From: an uncultured Oscillospiraceae bacterium
GTDB taxonomy: Bacteria; Bacillota; Clostridia; Oscillospirales; Oscillospiraceae
Assembly (NCBI GenBank): GCA_944385065.1
Contig: CALWVX010000056.1
Span: forward strand, 1-9,589
Length of the DNA stretch: 9,589 nucleotides
Direction: 5' to 3'
Both the position numbers and the translations under genes were made by a program. Below, one piece after another: positions 1 through 5,692 of the stretch. The notes beneath the pieces were generated by a model that made no database searches, was not told the DNA's origin, and worked only from the letters and a program-made list of their open reading frames with translations. How positions within the stretch are numbered: the first letter of the stretch is position 1; each line of letters starts with the position of its first letter.

Positions 1-866
1 TAGCCCGCCGTCTCCGCCTGGGGATTGTTCAGGCGGTTGTAGATGACCGAGGCGATGTTGGCCTGGTCGGTGCCGTCGGTCTCCCGCTCGATCAGGGAGG
101 CGATGGTCAGAATCTCCTGAAGCGTATAGCCCGAGTCGGCCACCGCCTGACGCATGGTCTCGTCGTAGATCTCGTCAAAGCGCACCAGCATCCGGTTGAT
201 GGCGTACAGGGGGCTGTGGGGGGTGTAGAACTCATAGGTGTCCGGGTAGAGGAAGCCCTCCAGCCGGCTGGCGTCCCCCAGAGGGATGTCCTGGAGGAAG
301 TCGAAGGCGTAGTCGTGCTCGGCGGCCTCCTGGTTCAGATCCTCCACGCTGGCCACCCCCTGCTCCTCCAGCAGCTCGAAGATCTGCTGGGTGGTCATGC
401 CCTCGGGGATGGTCACCGAGACGGTGGCCTTGGTGGACGAGTTGGCGCTCATGCCGTTGAGCAGAGCCCGGTAGTCCATGTCGGTGTTCAGGGTGTAGGT
501 GCCCATGGTCACCTCGTCGTCTCCGCCGGTGACGGCGGCGAACAGGCGGAAGAGCCACTTGTACTCAATGAGGCCCTCCTCCTCCAGCCGGTCCACCACA
601 TCGCCGAAGGTGTCCTCATTGGAGATGGTGATGGTCACCGTCTTCTCCTCTTTGTTCAGGGCCAGCAGGTCGCCCGCCAGAATCCAGCCCACACAGGCCA
701 GCAGAATGGAGGCCCCGATGACCCCCGCCACATACAGCACCACAAAGCTGGCGGTGCGGCCGGTGGAGGGGCGTCTTTTTCTCTGGTCCCGCCCGGCGCG
801 GCGCTCTCCCTGGCGGGAGGGGCGTCTCTCCCGGCGTCCGGACTCGTACTCATGTTGCTGCGGCAT
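1..866 (-). CDS. mltG: Endolytic transglycosylase MltG (YceG family), 3' end missing
   Basis: MltG is an inner-membrane lytic transglycosylase that cuts nascent peptidoglycan strands internally and is thought to set glycan chain length. The frame is open from the ATG at 866 to the window edge, giving 288 residues; E. coli MltG is about 340, so the C-terminus lies outside. Visible in order: a very basic cytoplasmic tail (residues 1-38, rich in Arg), one membrane helix (about 41-63), a LysM-like region with TISNEDTFGDVVDRLEEEGLI (split as TIS and NEDTFGDVV onward, about 78-100), the family motif EGFLYPDTYEF (203-213), and IASLIERET (255-263), whose Glu260 matches the catalytic glutamate of E. 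coli MltG. The start is supported by AGGAG eight bases upstream. The long basic tail is usual in clostridial homologues. Identity is secure; only the missing end is unknown. Confidence 0.95.
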   Translation of the reverse strand, partial: MPQQHEYESGRRERRPSRQGERRAGRDQRKRRPSTGRTASFVVLYVAGVIGASILLACVGWILAGDLLALNKEEKTVTITISNEDTFGDVVDRLEEEGLIEYKWLFRLFAAVTGGDDEVTMGTYTLNTDMDYRALLNGMSANSSTKATVSVTIPEGMTTQQIFELLEEQGVASVEDLNQEAAEHDYAFDFLQDIPLGDASRLEGFLYPDTYEFYTPHSPLYAINRMLVRFDEIYDETMRQAVADSGYTLQEILTIASLIERETDGTDQANIASVIYNRLNNPQAETAG

Positions 867-880
867 AGGTTCAGCTCCTA

Positions 881-1013
881 ACAGGGGTCCCAACCCGGGG
901 GTTGGTCTCCGGAATCAAAATTTTCTTCAGCTCCCTGTCACCGCGGACAGGGGGCGGCCATAGAATGGTACAGAACGCGGGGACCGGCGGTCCCGGCAGA
1001 TCAAGTGAGGTGA
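881..1013. other. Divergent intergenic region with three short hairpins
   Basis: This stretch separates mltG (minus) from the cysteine-rich peptide gene (plus). It holds three inverted repeats: CCAACC/GGTTGG (890-895 and 900-905), CCCTGTC/GACAGGG (933-939 and 946-952), and GGGACC/GGTCCC (980-985 and 989-994). None is followed by a T-run on either strand, so I do not call terminators. The third would lie in the leader of the small plus-strand gene, about ten bases before its ribosome-binding site. I see no convincing sigma-70 promoter for mltG here. Confidence 0.45.
939..967 (+). promoter_or_regulatory. Possible sporulation-type (SigK/SigE-like) promoter for the Cys-rich peptide gene
   Basis: CATAGAATG at 959-967 resembles the SigK -10 consensus CATAnnnTA (final A is G) and the SigE form CATACAnT (one mismatch). 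CACC at 939-942 resembles the SigK -35 element mACm, at a spacing about one base short of the usual. No TTGACA-like -35 sits 17 bp before the alternative -10 TAGAAT (961-966). This is a pattern-based guess only. Confidence 0.22.
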
Positions 1014-1019
1014 ATGCGA

Positions 1020-1199
1020 ATGTTCTGTGGGAACAGCGGATGGGGCGGCAACAGCACCCTGTGGATCATCCTTCTGATTATCCTGCTGTGCGGATGCGGC
1101 GGCTGGAGCGGAAGCGGCTGCTGCGGCAGCAACAACTGCGGCTGCGGCTCCAACAACAACTGCGGCAACAACTGCAGCGACGACTGCGGCTGCTGCTGA
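1020..1199 (+). CDS. Small cysteine- and glycine-rich membrane peptide, function unknown
   Basis: A 59-residue protein. Residues 1-12 form a short Gly/Asn N-terminus, residues 13-23 (TLWIILLIILL) form a single hydrophobic segment, and residues 24-59 form a tail made almost only of Cys, Gly, Ser, Asn and Asp. Cysteines are at 3, 24, 26, 34, 35, 40, 42, 48, 52, 56, 58 and 59, twelve in all, many as CxC or CC pairs. An in-frame ATG at 1014 would add two residues, but GAGGTGA (1007-1013) abuts it and is six bases from the ATG at 1020, so 1020 is preferred. The gene is divergent from mltG and convergent with the folate gene, so it has no operon partner. The tail could bind metal ions or form disulfides, or the protein could be a spore-coat-like small protein. 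I do not recognise a family. Its coding status rests on the ribosome-binding site and the ordered composition. Confidence 0.72.
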   Translation: MFCGNSGWGGNSTLWIILLIILLCGCGGWSGSGCCGSNNCGCGSNNNCGNNCSDDCGCC

Positions 1200-1216
1200 G
1201 CACTACACAGCGCGCG

Positions 1217-1260
1217 GGCGGGGGAGCGATCCCCCGCCTGCCGCTGTCTGCCCGCAGCGG
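1217..1260. terminator. Two tandem hairpins between convergent genes, possible terminator
   Basis: GGCGGGGG (1217-1224) pairs perfectly with CCCCCGCC (1231-1238) around a six-base loop. CCGCTG (1241-1246) pairs with CAGCGG (1255-1260) and is followed on the plus strand by TTTCTCCCC. The position, between the ends of the small plus gene (1199) and the minus-strand folate gene (1270), suits transcription termination. The T-run is short, so the call is moderate. Confidence 0.5.
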
Positions 1261-1269
1261 TTTCTCCCC

Positions 1270-1845
1270 TCAGAAGGACAGGCTCTCCTCCTCGGTGAGC
1301 AGCAGATCCACCCGGCTGTCGTGGGCCTCGGTGGGCACCCGCTCCTGCAGAACGGCCGCCCGGCAGAGTCCCACCCGGAAGCCGGCAAAGTCAGCCAGCC
1401 ACCGGTCATAGTATCCCCCGCCGAAGCCCAGACGATAACCCCTGCGGTCATAACACACCGCCGGCACCAGGGCCAGGTCGATCTCCCCCTTGTCCATCAG
1501 GGGGCAGTCCTCCCCCGGCTCCAGAATCCCGAAGGCGGCAGGAACCATGGGCCGCGCCGGATCATACCGGCGCACCTCCATCCGGTGTCCCGGCAGCATC
1601 CGGGGCAGTCCCACCGCCTTGCCCCGGCGGGTCAGCTCCTCCACCAGCCGTCCGGTCTCCGGCTCCCGGCCGGGGATGCCCCAGAAGGCGAAGATGGTCC
1701 GGGCCGCCTCCACCTGGGGCAGGGCCAGAAACCGGGCGAACAGCGCGTCGTCGCTCTTCCGGCACTGTTCGGCGCTCAGCGCCTTCAGCTCCCGGGTGAC
1801 ATCGCTTCGCAGCTGCTTTTTCTCCTGATCAATAACAGACGCCAT
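1270..1845 (-). CDS. fthC: 5-formyltetrahydrofolate cyclo-ligase (5,10-methenyl-THF synthetase)
   Basis: This cytoplasmic enzyme uses ATP to convert 5-formyltetrahydrofolate to 5,10-methenyltetrahydrofolate, returning a storage or inhibitory folate to the one-carbon pool. The 191-residue length is normal for the family. Visible signatures are the N-terminal KKQLR (residues 9-13, nucleotide-binding end), LVPAVCYDRRGYRLG (126-140), the glycine-rich GFGGGYYDRWL (140-150), and the terminal PTEAHDSRVD (171-180). The ATG at 1845 is preceded by GAGGTG. The first 17 bases overlap the end of the DJ-1-like gene, which implies translational coupling and makes this the last gene of the minus-strand unit. 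In the literature this family is also called ygfA or MTHFS. Confidence is high. Confidence 0.95.
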   Translation of the reverse strand: MASVIDQEKKQLRSDVTRELKALSAEQCRKSDDALFARFLALPQVEAARTIFAFWGIPGREPETGRLVEELTRRGKAVGLPRMLPGHRMEVRRYDPARPMVPAAFGILEPGEDCPLMDKGEIDLALVPAVCYDRRGYRLGFGGGYYDRWLADFAGFRVGLCRAAVLQERVPTEAHDSRVDLLLTEEESLSF

Positions 1846-2368
1846 GGCGCACCTCGTTTGCTTTTTCTGTTCCGGCCAGAATCTCCACCAGGGTCAGGCC
1901 GAAGTCAAAGGACGCGCCGGCGGCCCGGGCGGTGATGATCTTTCCGTCCACCACCACCGGCTCGTCGGGACAGGGGATCGCCCCGGTGAGCTGTCCCTCC
2001 ATGCCGGGATAGCACACCGCCCGCTTTCCCCGCAGACAGCCCGCCCGGGCCAGCAGGGTGGGCGCCGCGCAGATAGCGGCGATCCACAGCTCCCGGTCGA
2101 CGGCCTCCTGCAGCAGGGCCGCCACCACCGGCTCGCCGGCCAGGTTGCGCACCCCCTCCCGTCCGCCCGGCAGGACGAACATCTCCGCCTTTGTCAAATC
2201 CACCTGGGCCACGTTCAGATCGGCCTTGACCCAGACGCCCCGGCCGCCCACCGCCTCGCTCCCCCACAGGGAGACCAGGGCGGTGTCGATCCCCGCCCGG
2301 CGCAGCAGGTCGGCGGGCACCAGCGCCTCCGCCTCCTCAAATCCGTCGGCCAACAAGATGTATACCAT
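1829..2368 (-). CDS. DJ-1/PfpI (ThiJ) family protein
   Basis: A 179-residue cytoplasmic protein of the DJ-1/YajL branch of the class I glutamine-amidotransferase-like superfamily. Family members are linked to oxidative-stress protection, and glyoxalase or deglycase activity has been claimed and disputed, so no reaction is assigned. Visible: LADGFEEAEALVPADLLRRAG (split as LADGFEEAEA, 6-15, then LVPADLLRRAG), with Glu14 matching DJ-1 Glu18; VLPGGREG (65-72); the nucleophile elbow AAICAAPT with Cys100 matching DJ-1 Cys106; and ITARAAGASFDF (145-156). The position of DJ-1 His126 appears to be Tyr120, in the motif CYPGMEG. The start has an excellent TAGGAGGT eight bases upstream. It lies 52 bp after the glycosyltransferase gene and overlaps fthC by 17 bp, so all three are probably co-transcribed. 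Confidence 0.93.
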   Translation of the reverse strand: MVYILLADGFEEAEALVPADLLRRAGIDTALVSLWGSEAVGGRGVWVKADLNVAQVDLTKAEMFVLPGGREGVRNLAGEPVVAALLQEAVDRELWIAAICAAPTLLARAGCLRGKRAVCYPGMEGQLTGAIPCPDEPVVVDGKIITARAAGASFDFGLTLVEILAGTEKANEVRHGVCY

Positions 2369-2391
2369 AGCGCGACCTCCTATCTGAAATT

Positions 2392-2408
2392 GCGCCCCGC
2401 CGGGGCGG
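2392..2408 (-). other. Short hairpin in the gap between the glycosyltransferase and DJ-1 genes
   Basis: CGCCCC (2393-2398) and GGGGCG (2402-2407) form a perfect six-base-pair stem in the 52-bp gap of the minus-strand unit, a few bases before the ribosome-binding site of the DJ-1 gene. There is no T-run. It may stabilise or punctuate the transcript, or mean nothing in this GC-rich sequence. Confidence 0.3.
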
Positions 2409-2420
2409 CCCGTCCGCGGG

Positions 2421-3143
2421 CTATTTCCGCTTCCATCTCTCCCCGGCCGCCTTCACCAGCACCAGGGGCAGTCTGGCCATGCGGCCGGCCCGCTGGGGCT
2501 CCTTTTTCAGGCGGTAGGCCCACTCCAGCCCCAGCTTCTGCCAGCTCTCGGGGGCCCGCTCCACCTTTCCGGCGAACACATCCAGCGCGCCCCCCAGGCC
2601 GATGGCCATCCGGGCGCCGGTGTGCCGGCCCCACCGGGCCATCCACTTCTCCTGCTTGGGGGCCCCCAGGCAGACGAACAGCAGGTCGGGCCGGGCGGCC
2701 GCCACCTTCAGCAGCACGTTCTCCTCGTCCTTGAAATAGCCGTCCTGGGTGCCGCACAGCACGATGCCGGGATACCGCTCCAGAATCCGGCGGCCGGCCT
2801 CCTCGGCCACCCCCGGCTTGGCTCCCAAAAGGAACAGCCGCCCCTTCTTCTCGTCCAGGCACGCCAGCATGTCCTGGGCAAACTCGATGCCGGGCACCCG
2901 GCCCTTCAGGGGGGTGCCCATGATCCGGGCGGAGTACACCACGCCCACCCCGTCGGCCAGCACCAGATCGGCCTCGTTGAGCACCCGGCAGAACTCCGGG
3001 TCGCGCTCAGCGGCCAGCAGGAACTCCGGGTTGGGGGTGACCACATAGTGGAACTTGTCCTCCTCCAGCAGCTCCCGCCCCCGCTGGGCGGCCTCCTGAC
3101 GGGTCAGGTCGTCAAACGCGACGCCTAAAATCTCTCGTTTCAA
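2421..3143 (-). CDS. WecG/TagA/CpsF family glycosyltransferase (GT26)
   Basis: GT26 enzymes transfer an N-acetyl-hexosamine, for example N-acetylmannosamine in wall teichoic acid linkage-unit synthesis, from a UDP-sugar to a polyprenyl-linked acceptor at the inner membrane face. Visible: VVTPNPEFLL (34-43, substrate pocket), ADGVGVVYSARIMGTPLKGR (63-82) with Asp64 at the place of the catalytic Asp of T. italicus TagA, the dinucleotide-like LFLLGAKPGVAEEAGR (103-118), VCLGAPKQEKWM (157-168), and the C-terminal EWAYRLKKEPQR (207-218), the membrane-targeting appendage region. The frame stays open upstream to an ATG at 3287, but conservation begins at MKREILGVAFDD. A TTG at 3143 has GGAGG seven bases upstream, so I use TTG and 240 residues, the normal family length. 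Acceptor and sugar cannot be read from the sequence, so tagA is not assigned. Confidence 0.93.
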   Translation of the reverse strand: MKREILGVAFDDLTRQEAAQRGRELLEEDKFHYVVTPNPEFLLAAERDPEFCRVLNEADLVLADGVGVVYSARIMGTPLKGRVPGIEFAQDMLACLDEKKGRLFLLGAKPGVAEEAGRRILERYPGIVLCGTQDGYFKDEENVLLKVAAARPDLLFVCLGAPKQEKWMARWGRHTGARMAIGLGGALDVFAGKVERAPESWQKLGLEWAYRLKKEPQRAGRMARLPLVLVKAAGERWKRK

Positions 3144-3161
3144 TTTTAATCCTCCGAATTT

Positions 3162-3229
3162 CCTCGCGCCGGACCCTGATCCGGCCTCCCTCCCGGCGGC
3201 GCTGTCCGGGGGACAGCGCCGGCGCGCAG
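3162..3229 (-). promoter_or_regulatory. Structured 5' leader of the glycosyltransferase operon
   Basis: Between the promoter (3258-3286) and the TTG start there is a perfect 11-bp stem with a three-base loop (3197-3207 with 3211-3221), a second six-bp hairpin GCCGGA/TCCGGC (3168-3173 with 3180-3185), and a long-range pairing CGCGCCGG/CCGGCGCG (3165-3172 with 3219-3226) that excludes the small hairpin and the base of the large one. The layout allows alternative folds but has no T-run after any stem. Whether it regulates anything is inference. Confidence 0.4.
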
Positions 3230-3257
3230 GCGGGAATATCCTCTTTTTCAAGACTTC

Positions 3258-3286
3258 ATTGTACCATGCTTTGGTCCAAAAGTCCA
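3258..3286 (-). promoter_or_regulatory. Sigma-70 promoter of the glycosyltransferase/DJ-1/fthC unit
   Basis: Read on the minus strand, TGGACT (3286-3281) and TACAAT (3263-3258) are separated by exactly 17 bp. They match TTGACA/TATAAT at four and five of six positions. Transcription would begin near 3250, leaving about 107 nt of leader. This also places the upstream in-frame ATG at 3287 outside the transcript, supporting the TTG start at 3143. Confidence 0.65.
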
Positions 3287-3332
3287 TGAATTTTCCGTGA
3301 AAGGTTTTCCCCCTCTGTCACCAATCTGTAAC

Positions 3333-3364
3333 TTGACTTTTCTCTACGACAAATGTAGTATAAT
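3333..3364 (+). promoter_or_regulatory. Promoter of blaI-blaR1
   Basis: TTGACT (3333-3338) is a near-consensus -35. A perfect TATAAT lies at 3359-3364, 20 bp away; an alternative -10, TAGTAT (3356-3361), has the ideal 17-bp spacing. Either way the element is overlapped by the first BlaI-type dyad, so bound repressor would block polymerase. The start point is expected near 3368-3371, giving a leader of under 30 nt. Confidence 0.65.
3346..3359 (+). promoter_or_regulatory. BlaI-type operator dyad 1
   Basis: ACGACA-AA-TGTAGT matches the BlaI/MecI-type dyad ACTACA-NN-TGTAGT at 11 of 12 half-site positions. It covers the promoter spacer and touches the -10 box of blaI. Confidence 0.75.
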
Positions 3365-3370
3365 TTTACA

Positions 3371-3384
3371 ACTACATTTGAAGT
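3371..3384 (+). promoter_or_regulatory. BlaI-type operator dyad 2
   Basis: ACTACA-TT-TGAAGT matches the same dyad at 11 of 12 half-site positions, with its centre 25 bp from dyad 1. It lies at or just after the expected transcription start and runs into the weak ribosome-binding site AAGTGAG (3381-3387). Seen together, the two dyads also create a longer inverted repeat, CAAATGTAG (3350-3358) against CTACATTTG (3372-3380). Confidence 0.75.
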
Positions 3385-3396
3385 GAGTGTGATACT

Positions 3397-3768
3397 ATGA
3401 AACGCCTGCCCGACACCGAACTGGAGGTCATGAAGGCCCTGTGGGACGCGGGGGATGACGCGCCCCGCTCCGCCCTGGAGGAGCGGCTCTCCCCCTTCGG
3501 CTGGGCCCCCAACACCGTGAACACCTACCTGTCCCGGCTGGCGGACAAGGGGTTTGTCCGGGCCCGCCGGGTGGGACGGGAGAACCGCTATTCCCCCCTG
3601 GTGGGCCGGGAGGAGTACCTGTCCTTTGACAGCCGGGCGGTGCTGGACAAGCTGTACGGCTCCCCCCGGAACTTTGTGGCCGCCCTGGCCCGGGAGGGGC
3701 TGAGCCGGGATGAGCTGGACGAGCTGCGGGCCCTGGTGGACCAGCTGGAGGGGAGGGCCGGCCGGTGA
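3397..3768 (+). CDS. blaI: BlaI/MecI/CopY family transcriptional repressor
   Basis: A 123-residue dimeric winged-helix repressor. Residues 1-70 carry the DNA-binding domain (LPDTELEVMKALWDAG at the start, WAPNTVNTYLSRLADKGFV as recognition helix and turn, RRVGRENRYSPLV as wing). Residues 75-123 form the dimerisation helices. GSPRNFVAAL contains Asn92-Phe93, at the place where staphylococcal BlaI and MecI are cut at an Asn-Phe bond during induction, so a proteolytic switch is plausible. The gene overlaps the peptidase gene by 4 bp (GTGA), the standard repressor-protease arrangement. The ATG has only a weak AAGTGAG site nine bases upstream, partly inside operator dyad 2. No beta-lactamase or PBP gene is nearby, so the regulon beyond autoregulation is unknown. 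Confidence 0.93.
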   Translation: MKRLPDTELEVMKALWDAGDDAPRSALEERLSPFGWAPNTVNTYLSRLADKGFVRARRVGRENRYSPLVGREEYLSFDSRAVLDKLYGSPRNFVAALAREGLSRDELDELRALVDQLEGRAGR

Positions 3769-4637
3769 GGGACTTTCTCCTGGAGCTGGCCGCCCTGGCT
3801 CTGGGCAGCTCCCTGGCCATCGTGCTGCTGATCCTGGCGGGCCGGCTTCTGGGCGGGCGGTATGGAATCCGGTGGCGGTGCTGGGCCTGGCTGATCCTGT
3901 GCCTGCGCCTGGCCCTCCCCTTTCCCCTGCTCCCCCGGCAGACGGCCCCCATTCAGGTGACCGTCCCCACCGTCTCTCTCCCCGCCCCGTCGCCCGCCGG
4001 CTCCTCCCCCTCAGTCCCGGACCCGATCCCGGTGCCCCCCGCCGGCTCCTCCCCCGAATCGCCCGGAGATGAAGAGGAGGCGCAGACCCCCGCGGCCCCC
4101 GCCCCCATCGCCTGGGAGTCCATTCTGTTTTTCCTCTGGCTGGCGGGGGCGGCGGCGGTTCTGGGCTGGGGCCTGCTGTCCCACGGGCGGTTCCTCCGCT
4201 GGCTGCGCCGATGGGCCGCCCCGGAGACAGGCCCGGAGGTCCTGGCCCTGTGCGCCCGCCTGTCCGGGGAACTGGGGCTGAAGCGGCCTCCCGCCCTGTT
4301 CCGGTGCCCGGAGCTGCGGGCCCCCATGCTGGCCGGGCTGGTCCGGCCAGCCGTCCTGCTGCCCCAGGCGGCCCCGGAGGGGGAGGCGCTGGAGTACGCC
4401 CTCCTCCACGAGCTCACCCACCTGCGCCGCCGGGACGTGTGGCGGAAAGCGCTGGCCCTGTGGGTGAACGCCCTGTACTGGTTCAATCCCCTGATCTGGC
4501 TCATGGTCCGACTGGCCGACCGGGACGGGGAGCTGGCCTGTGACGAGACCGTTCTGCGCCGCCTGCCCCCGGAGGCCCGCCCCCGCTACGGCCGGGCGGT
4601 GTGGGAGGCGGTGGAGCGGGTGAGCCGCCCGGACTGA
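3765..4637 (+). CDS. BlaR1/MecR1-like M56 membrane metallopeptidase without sensor domain
   Basis: M56 proteins are membrane zinc proteases that relay an outside signal to cleavage of a BlaI-type repressor. The GTG at 3765 overlaps the blaI stop. Membrane segments are at about 6-29, 35-55, 119-138 and 226-248. Between the second and third lies a Pro/Ser-rich, probably extracellular loop (53-118). The catalytic domain has APMLAGLVRPAVLLP (186-200), the zinc motif HELTH (His215, Glu216, His219) and ELACDE (256-261), whose Glu256 is the expected third ligand. All catalytic residues are present. The protein stops at residue 290, only 29 residues after ELACDE, whereas relatives usually run on through a further juxtamembrane stretch and often a sensor domain. 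A terminator begins ten bases after the stop, so no lost 3' end remains. It is either a short natural form or a deletion product. Confidence 0.9.
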   Translation: MRDFLLELAALALGSSLAIVLLILAGRLLGGRYGIRWRCWAWLILCLRLALPFPLLPRQTAPIQVTVPTVSLPAPSPAGSSPSVPDPIPVPPAGSSPESPGDEEEAQTPAAPAPIAWESILFFLWLAGAAAVLGWGLLSHGRFLRWLRRWAAPETGPEVLALCARLSGELGLKRPPALFRCPELRAPMLAGLVRPAVLLPQAAPEGEALEYALLHELTHLRRRDVWRKALALWVNALYWFNPLIWLMVRLADRDGELACDETVLRRLPPEARPRYGRAVWEAVERVSRPD

Positions 4638-4647
4638 CCCCTGGCGC

Positions 4648-4678
4648 AAAAAGCGCCCGCCCCGGTCGGGGCGGGCGC
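4648..4678 (-). terminator. Rho-independent terminator of the glutaminase gene
   Basis: An 11-bp perfect stem (4653-4663 with 4668-4678) with a four-base loop is followed on the minus strand by five T (plus-strand AAAAA, 4648-4652). It lies 18 bp beyond the glutaminase stop. It starts 11 bp after the blaR1-like stop as well and may also halt that transcript, although the plus strand has no T-run after the stem. Confidence 0.85.
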
Positions 4679-4695
4679 GCGGGGCGGATCCGCCC

Positions 4696-5613
4696 TCAGA
4701 AGATGCTCAGATACAGGCGCTGGGACAGGCGGGTGAGCACCTGGATGCCCGCCAGACTGTTGCCCTTCTGGTCCAGGGCGGGGGAGTAGATGCCGATGCC
4801 CATTTTGGTGGGGACCACGGCCATGATGCCGCCCCCCACCCCGCTCTTGGCGGGGACCCCCACGTTGACGGCGAAGTCCCCGGAGCCGTCGTACATGCCG
4901 CAGGTCATGAGGACGGCGTTCACATAGTGGGCGTACCGCCCGGGGAAGAGGCGCTGGTCACTCTGGGCCGGTTTGCCCCGGTTGGCCAGGGTGAAGCCGA
5001 TCCGGGCCAGGTCCCGGCTGTTCACCGAGATGGAGCAGCACTTGAAATAGCAGTCCAGCACCTGCTCCACGTCGTCCTCCAGCATCCCGTAGGTCTGGAG
5101 CAGATAGGCCAGGGCCCGGTTCTTGCTGCCGGTGCGCCGCTCGGACTGGTACACCGCCTCGTCCAGGGCGATGTCCGGGTCGCCGGCCAGGGTGCGCACC
5201 AGCTCCAGCAGCCGCTGATACCGGTGCTCATAGCTCTCCCCCCGGATCAGGCTGCACATGGCGATGGCCCCCATGTTCACCATGGGGTTCAGGTGGTCGC
5301 TGAGCAGGGTCTGGTCGGTCATATTGATCGCGTCGAAGGGCTTGCCCGTGGCCTCCACCCCCACCCGGGAGCGGACGTACTCCTCCCCGTTGTCCATCAG
5401 GGCCAGGAGCAGCAGCATGGGCTTGACCACGCTCTGGATGGTGAATCGCTTCTCCGCGTCCCCCGCCTGATAGTGCCGCCCGTCGCTGCACTGCACGCAG
5501 ATGCCCAGGCCGGCGGGGTCGCTCTTGGCCAGCTCGGGGATGTAGGAGGCCACCTTCCCCTCCCGGGTGAAGGGCCGGCACTCCTCCAGCAGCTGCTCCA
5601 GCAGTTCTTCCAT
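4696..5613 (-). CDS. glsA: Glutaminase (serine-dependent beta-lactamase fold)
   Basis: This cytoplasmic enzyme hydrolyses L-glutamine to glutamate and ammonia, feeding glutamate metabolism and in some bacteria acid tolerance. The 305 residues match the family length. The catalytic Ser-x-x-Lys is FTIQSVVKP (Ser61, Lys64). Other expected residues are present: NPMVNMGAI with Asn113, YQSE with Glu157, SKNRALA with Asn165, CYFKCCS with Tyr189, MYDGSGDFAVNVG with Tyr241, and AKSGVGGG (255-262). The usual SVSK is SVVK here, a small change. The ATG has TAGGAGG eight bases upstream. The gene stands alone, with its own promoter at 5674-5702 and its own terminator. Identity is secure. Confidence 0.96.
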   Translation of the reverse strand: MEELLEQLLEECRPFTREGKVASYIPELAKSDPAGLGICVQCSDGRHYQAGDAEKRFTIQSVVKPMLLLLALMDNGEEYVRSRVGVEATGKPFDAINMTDQTLLSDHLNPMVNMGAIAMCSLIRGESYEHRYQRLLELVRTLAGDPDIALDEAVYQSERRTGSKNRALAYLLQTYGMLEDDVEQVLDCYFKCCSISVNSRDLARIGFTLANRGKPAQSDQRLFPGRYAHYVNAVLMTCGMYDGSGDFAVNVGVPAKSGVGGGIMAVVPTKMGIGIYSPALDQKGNSLAGIQVLTRLSQRLYLSIF

Positions 5614-5663
5614 AGTCTCTGCCTCCTATGTGGTTCTCTCATCCGGCGATAACCGGTTTCGTT

Positions 5664-5692
5664 CGGTCCCCCCATTGTACCCAAGGGGACCG
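5664..5692 (-). promoter_or_regulatory. Inverted repeat centred on the glutaminase -10 box, candidate operator
   Basis: CGGTCCCC (5664-5671) and GGGGACCG (5685-5692) are perfect eight-base arms 13 bp apart, with the TACAAT box between them. A repressor bound here would cover the promoter. No regulator can be named. Confidence 0.4.

Noticed and set aside
216..881. Plus-strand open frame opposite mltG, with similar long frames opposite fthC, the DJ-1 gene, the glycosyltransferase gene and glsA
   Set aside because: The opposite frames encode proteins with clear family motifs. These shadows have biased composition and no ribosome-binding site.
1020..1110. Lipoprotein signal in the Cys-rich peptide (LCGC after the hydrophobic segment)
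   Set aside because: The residues before Cys24 or Cys26 do not fit a standard lipobox well, and the preferred start leaves no positive charge before the hydrophobic segment.
902..1411. 169-codon plus-strand frame overlapping the Cys-rich peptide gene
   Set aside because: It is a different frame of the same GC-rich repeats, giving an Arg/Gln/Leu-rich low-complexity product and running into fthC on the other strand.
3144..3287. N-terminal extension of the glycosyltransferase from an ATG at 3287
   Set aside because: The extra 48 residues are not family-like, run through a hairpin leader, and the ATG lies at the -35 box of the predicted promoter. The TTG at 3143 has GGAGG at good spacing.
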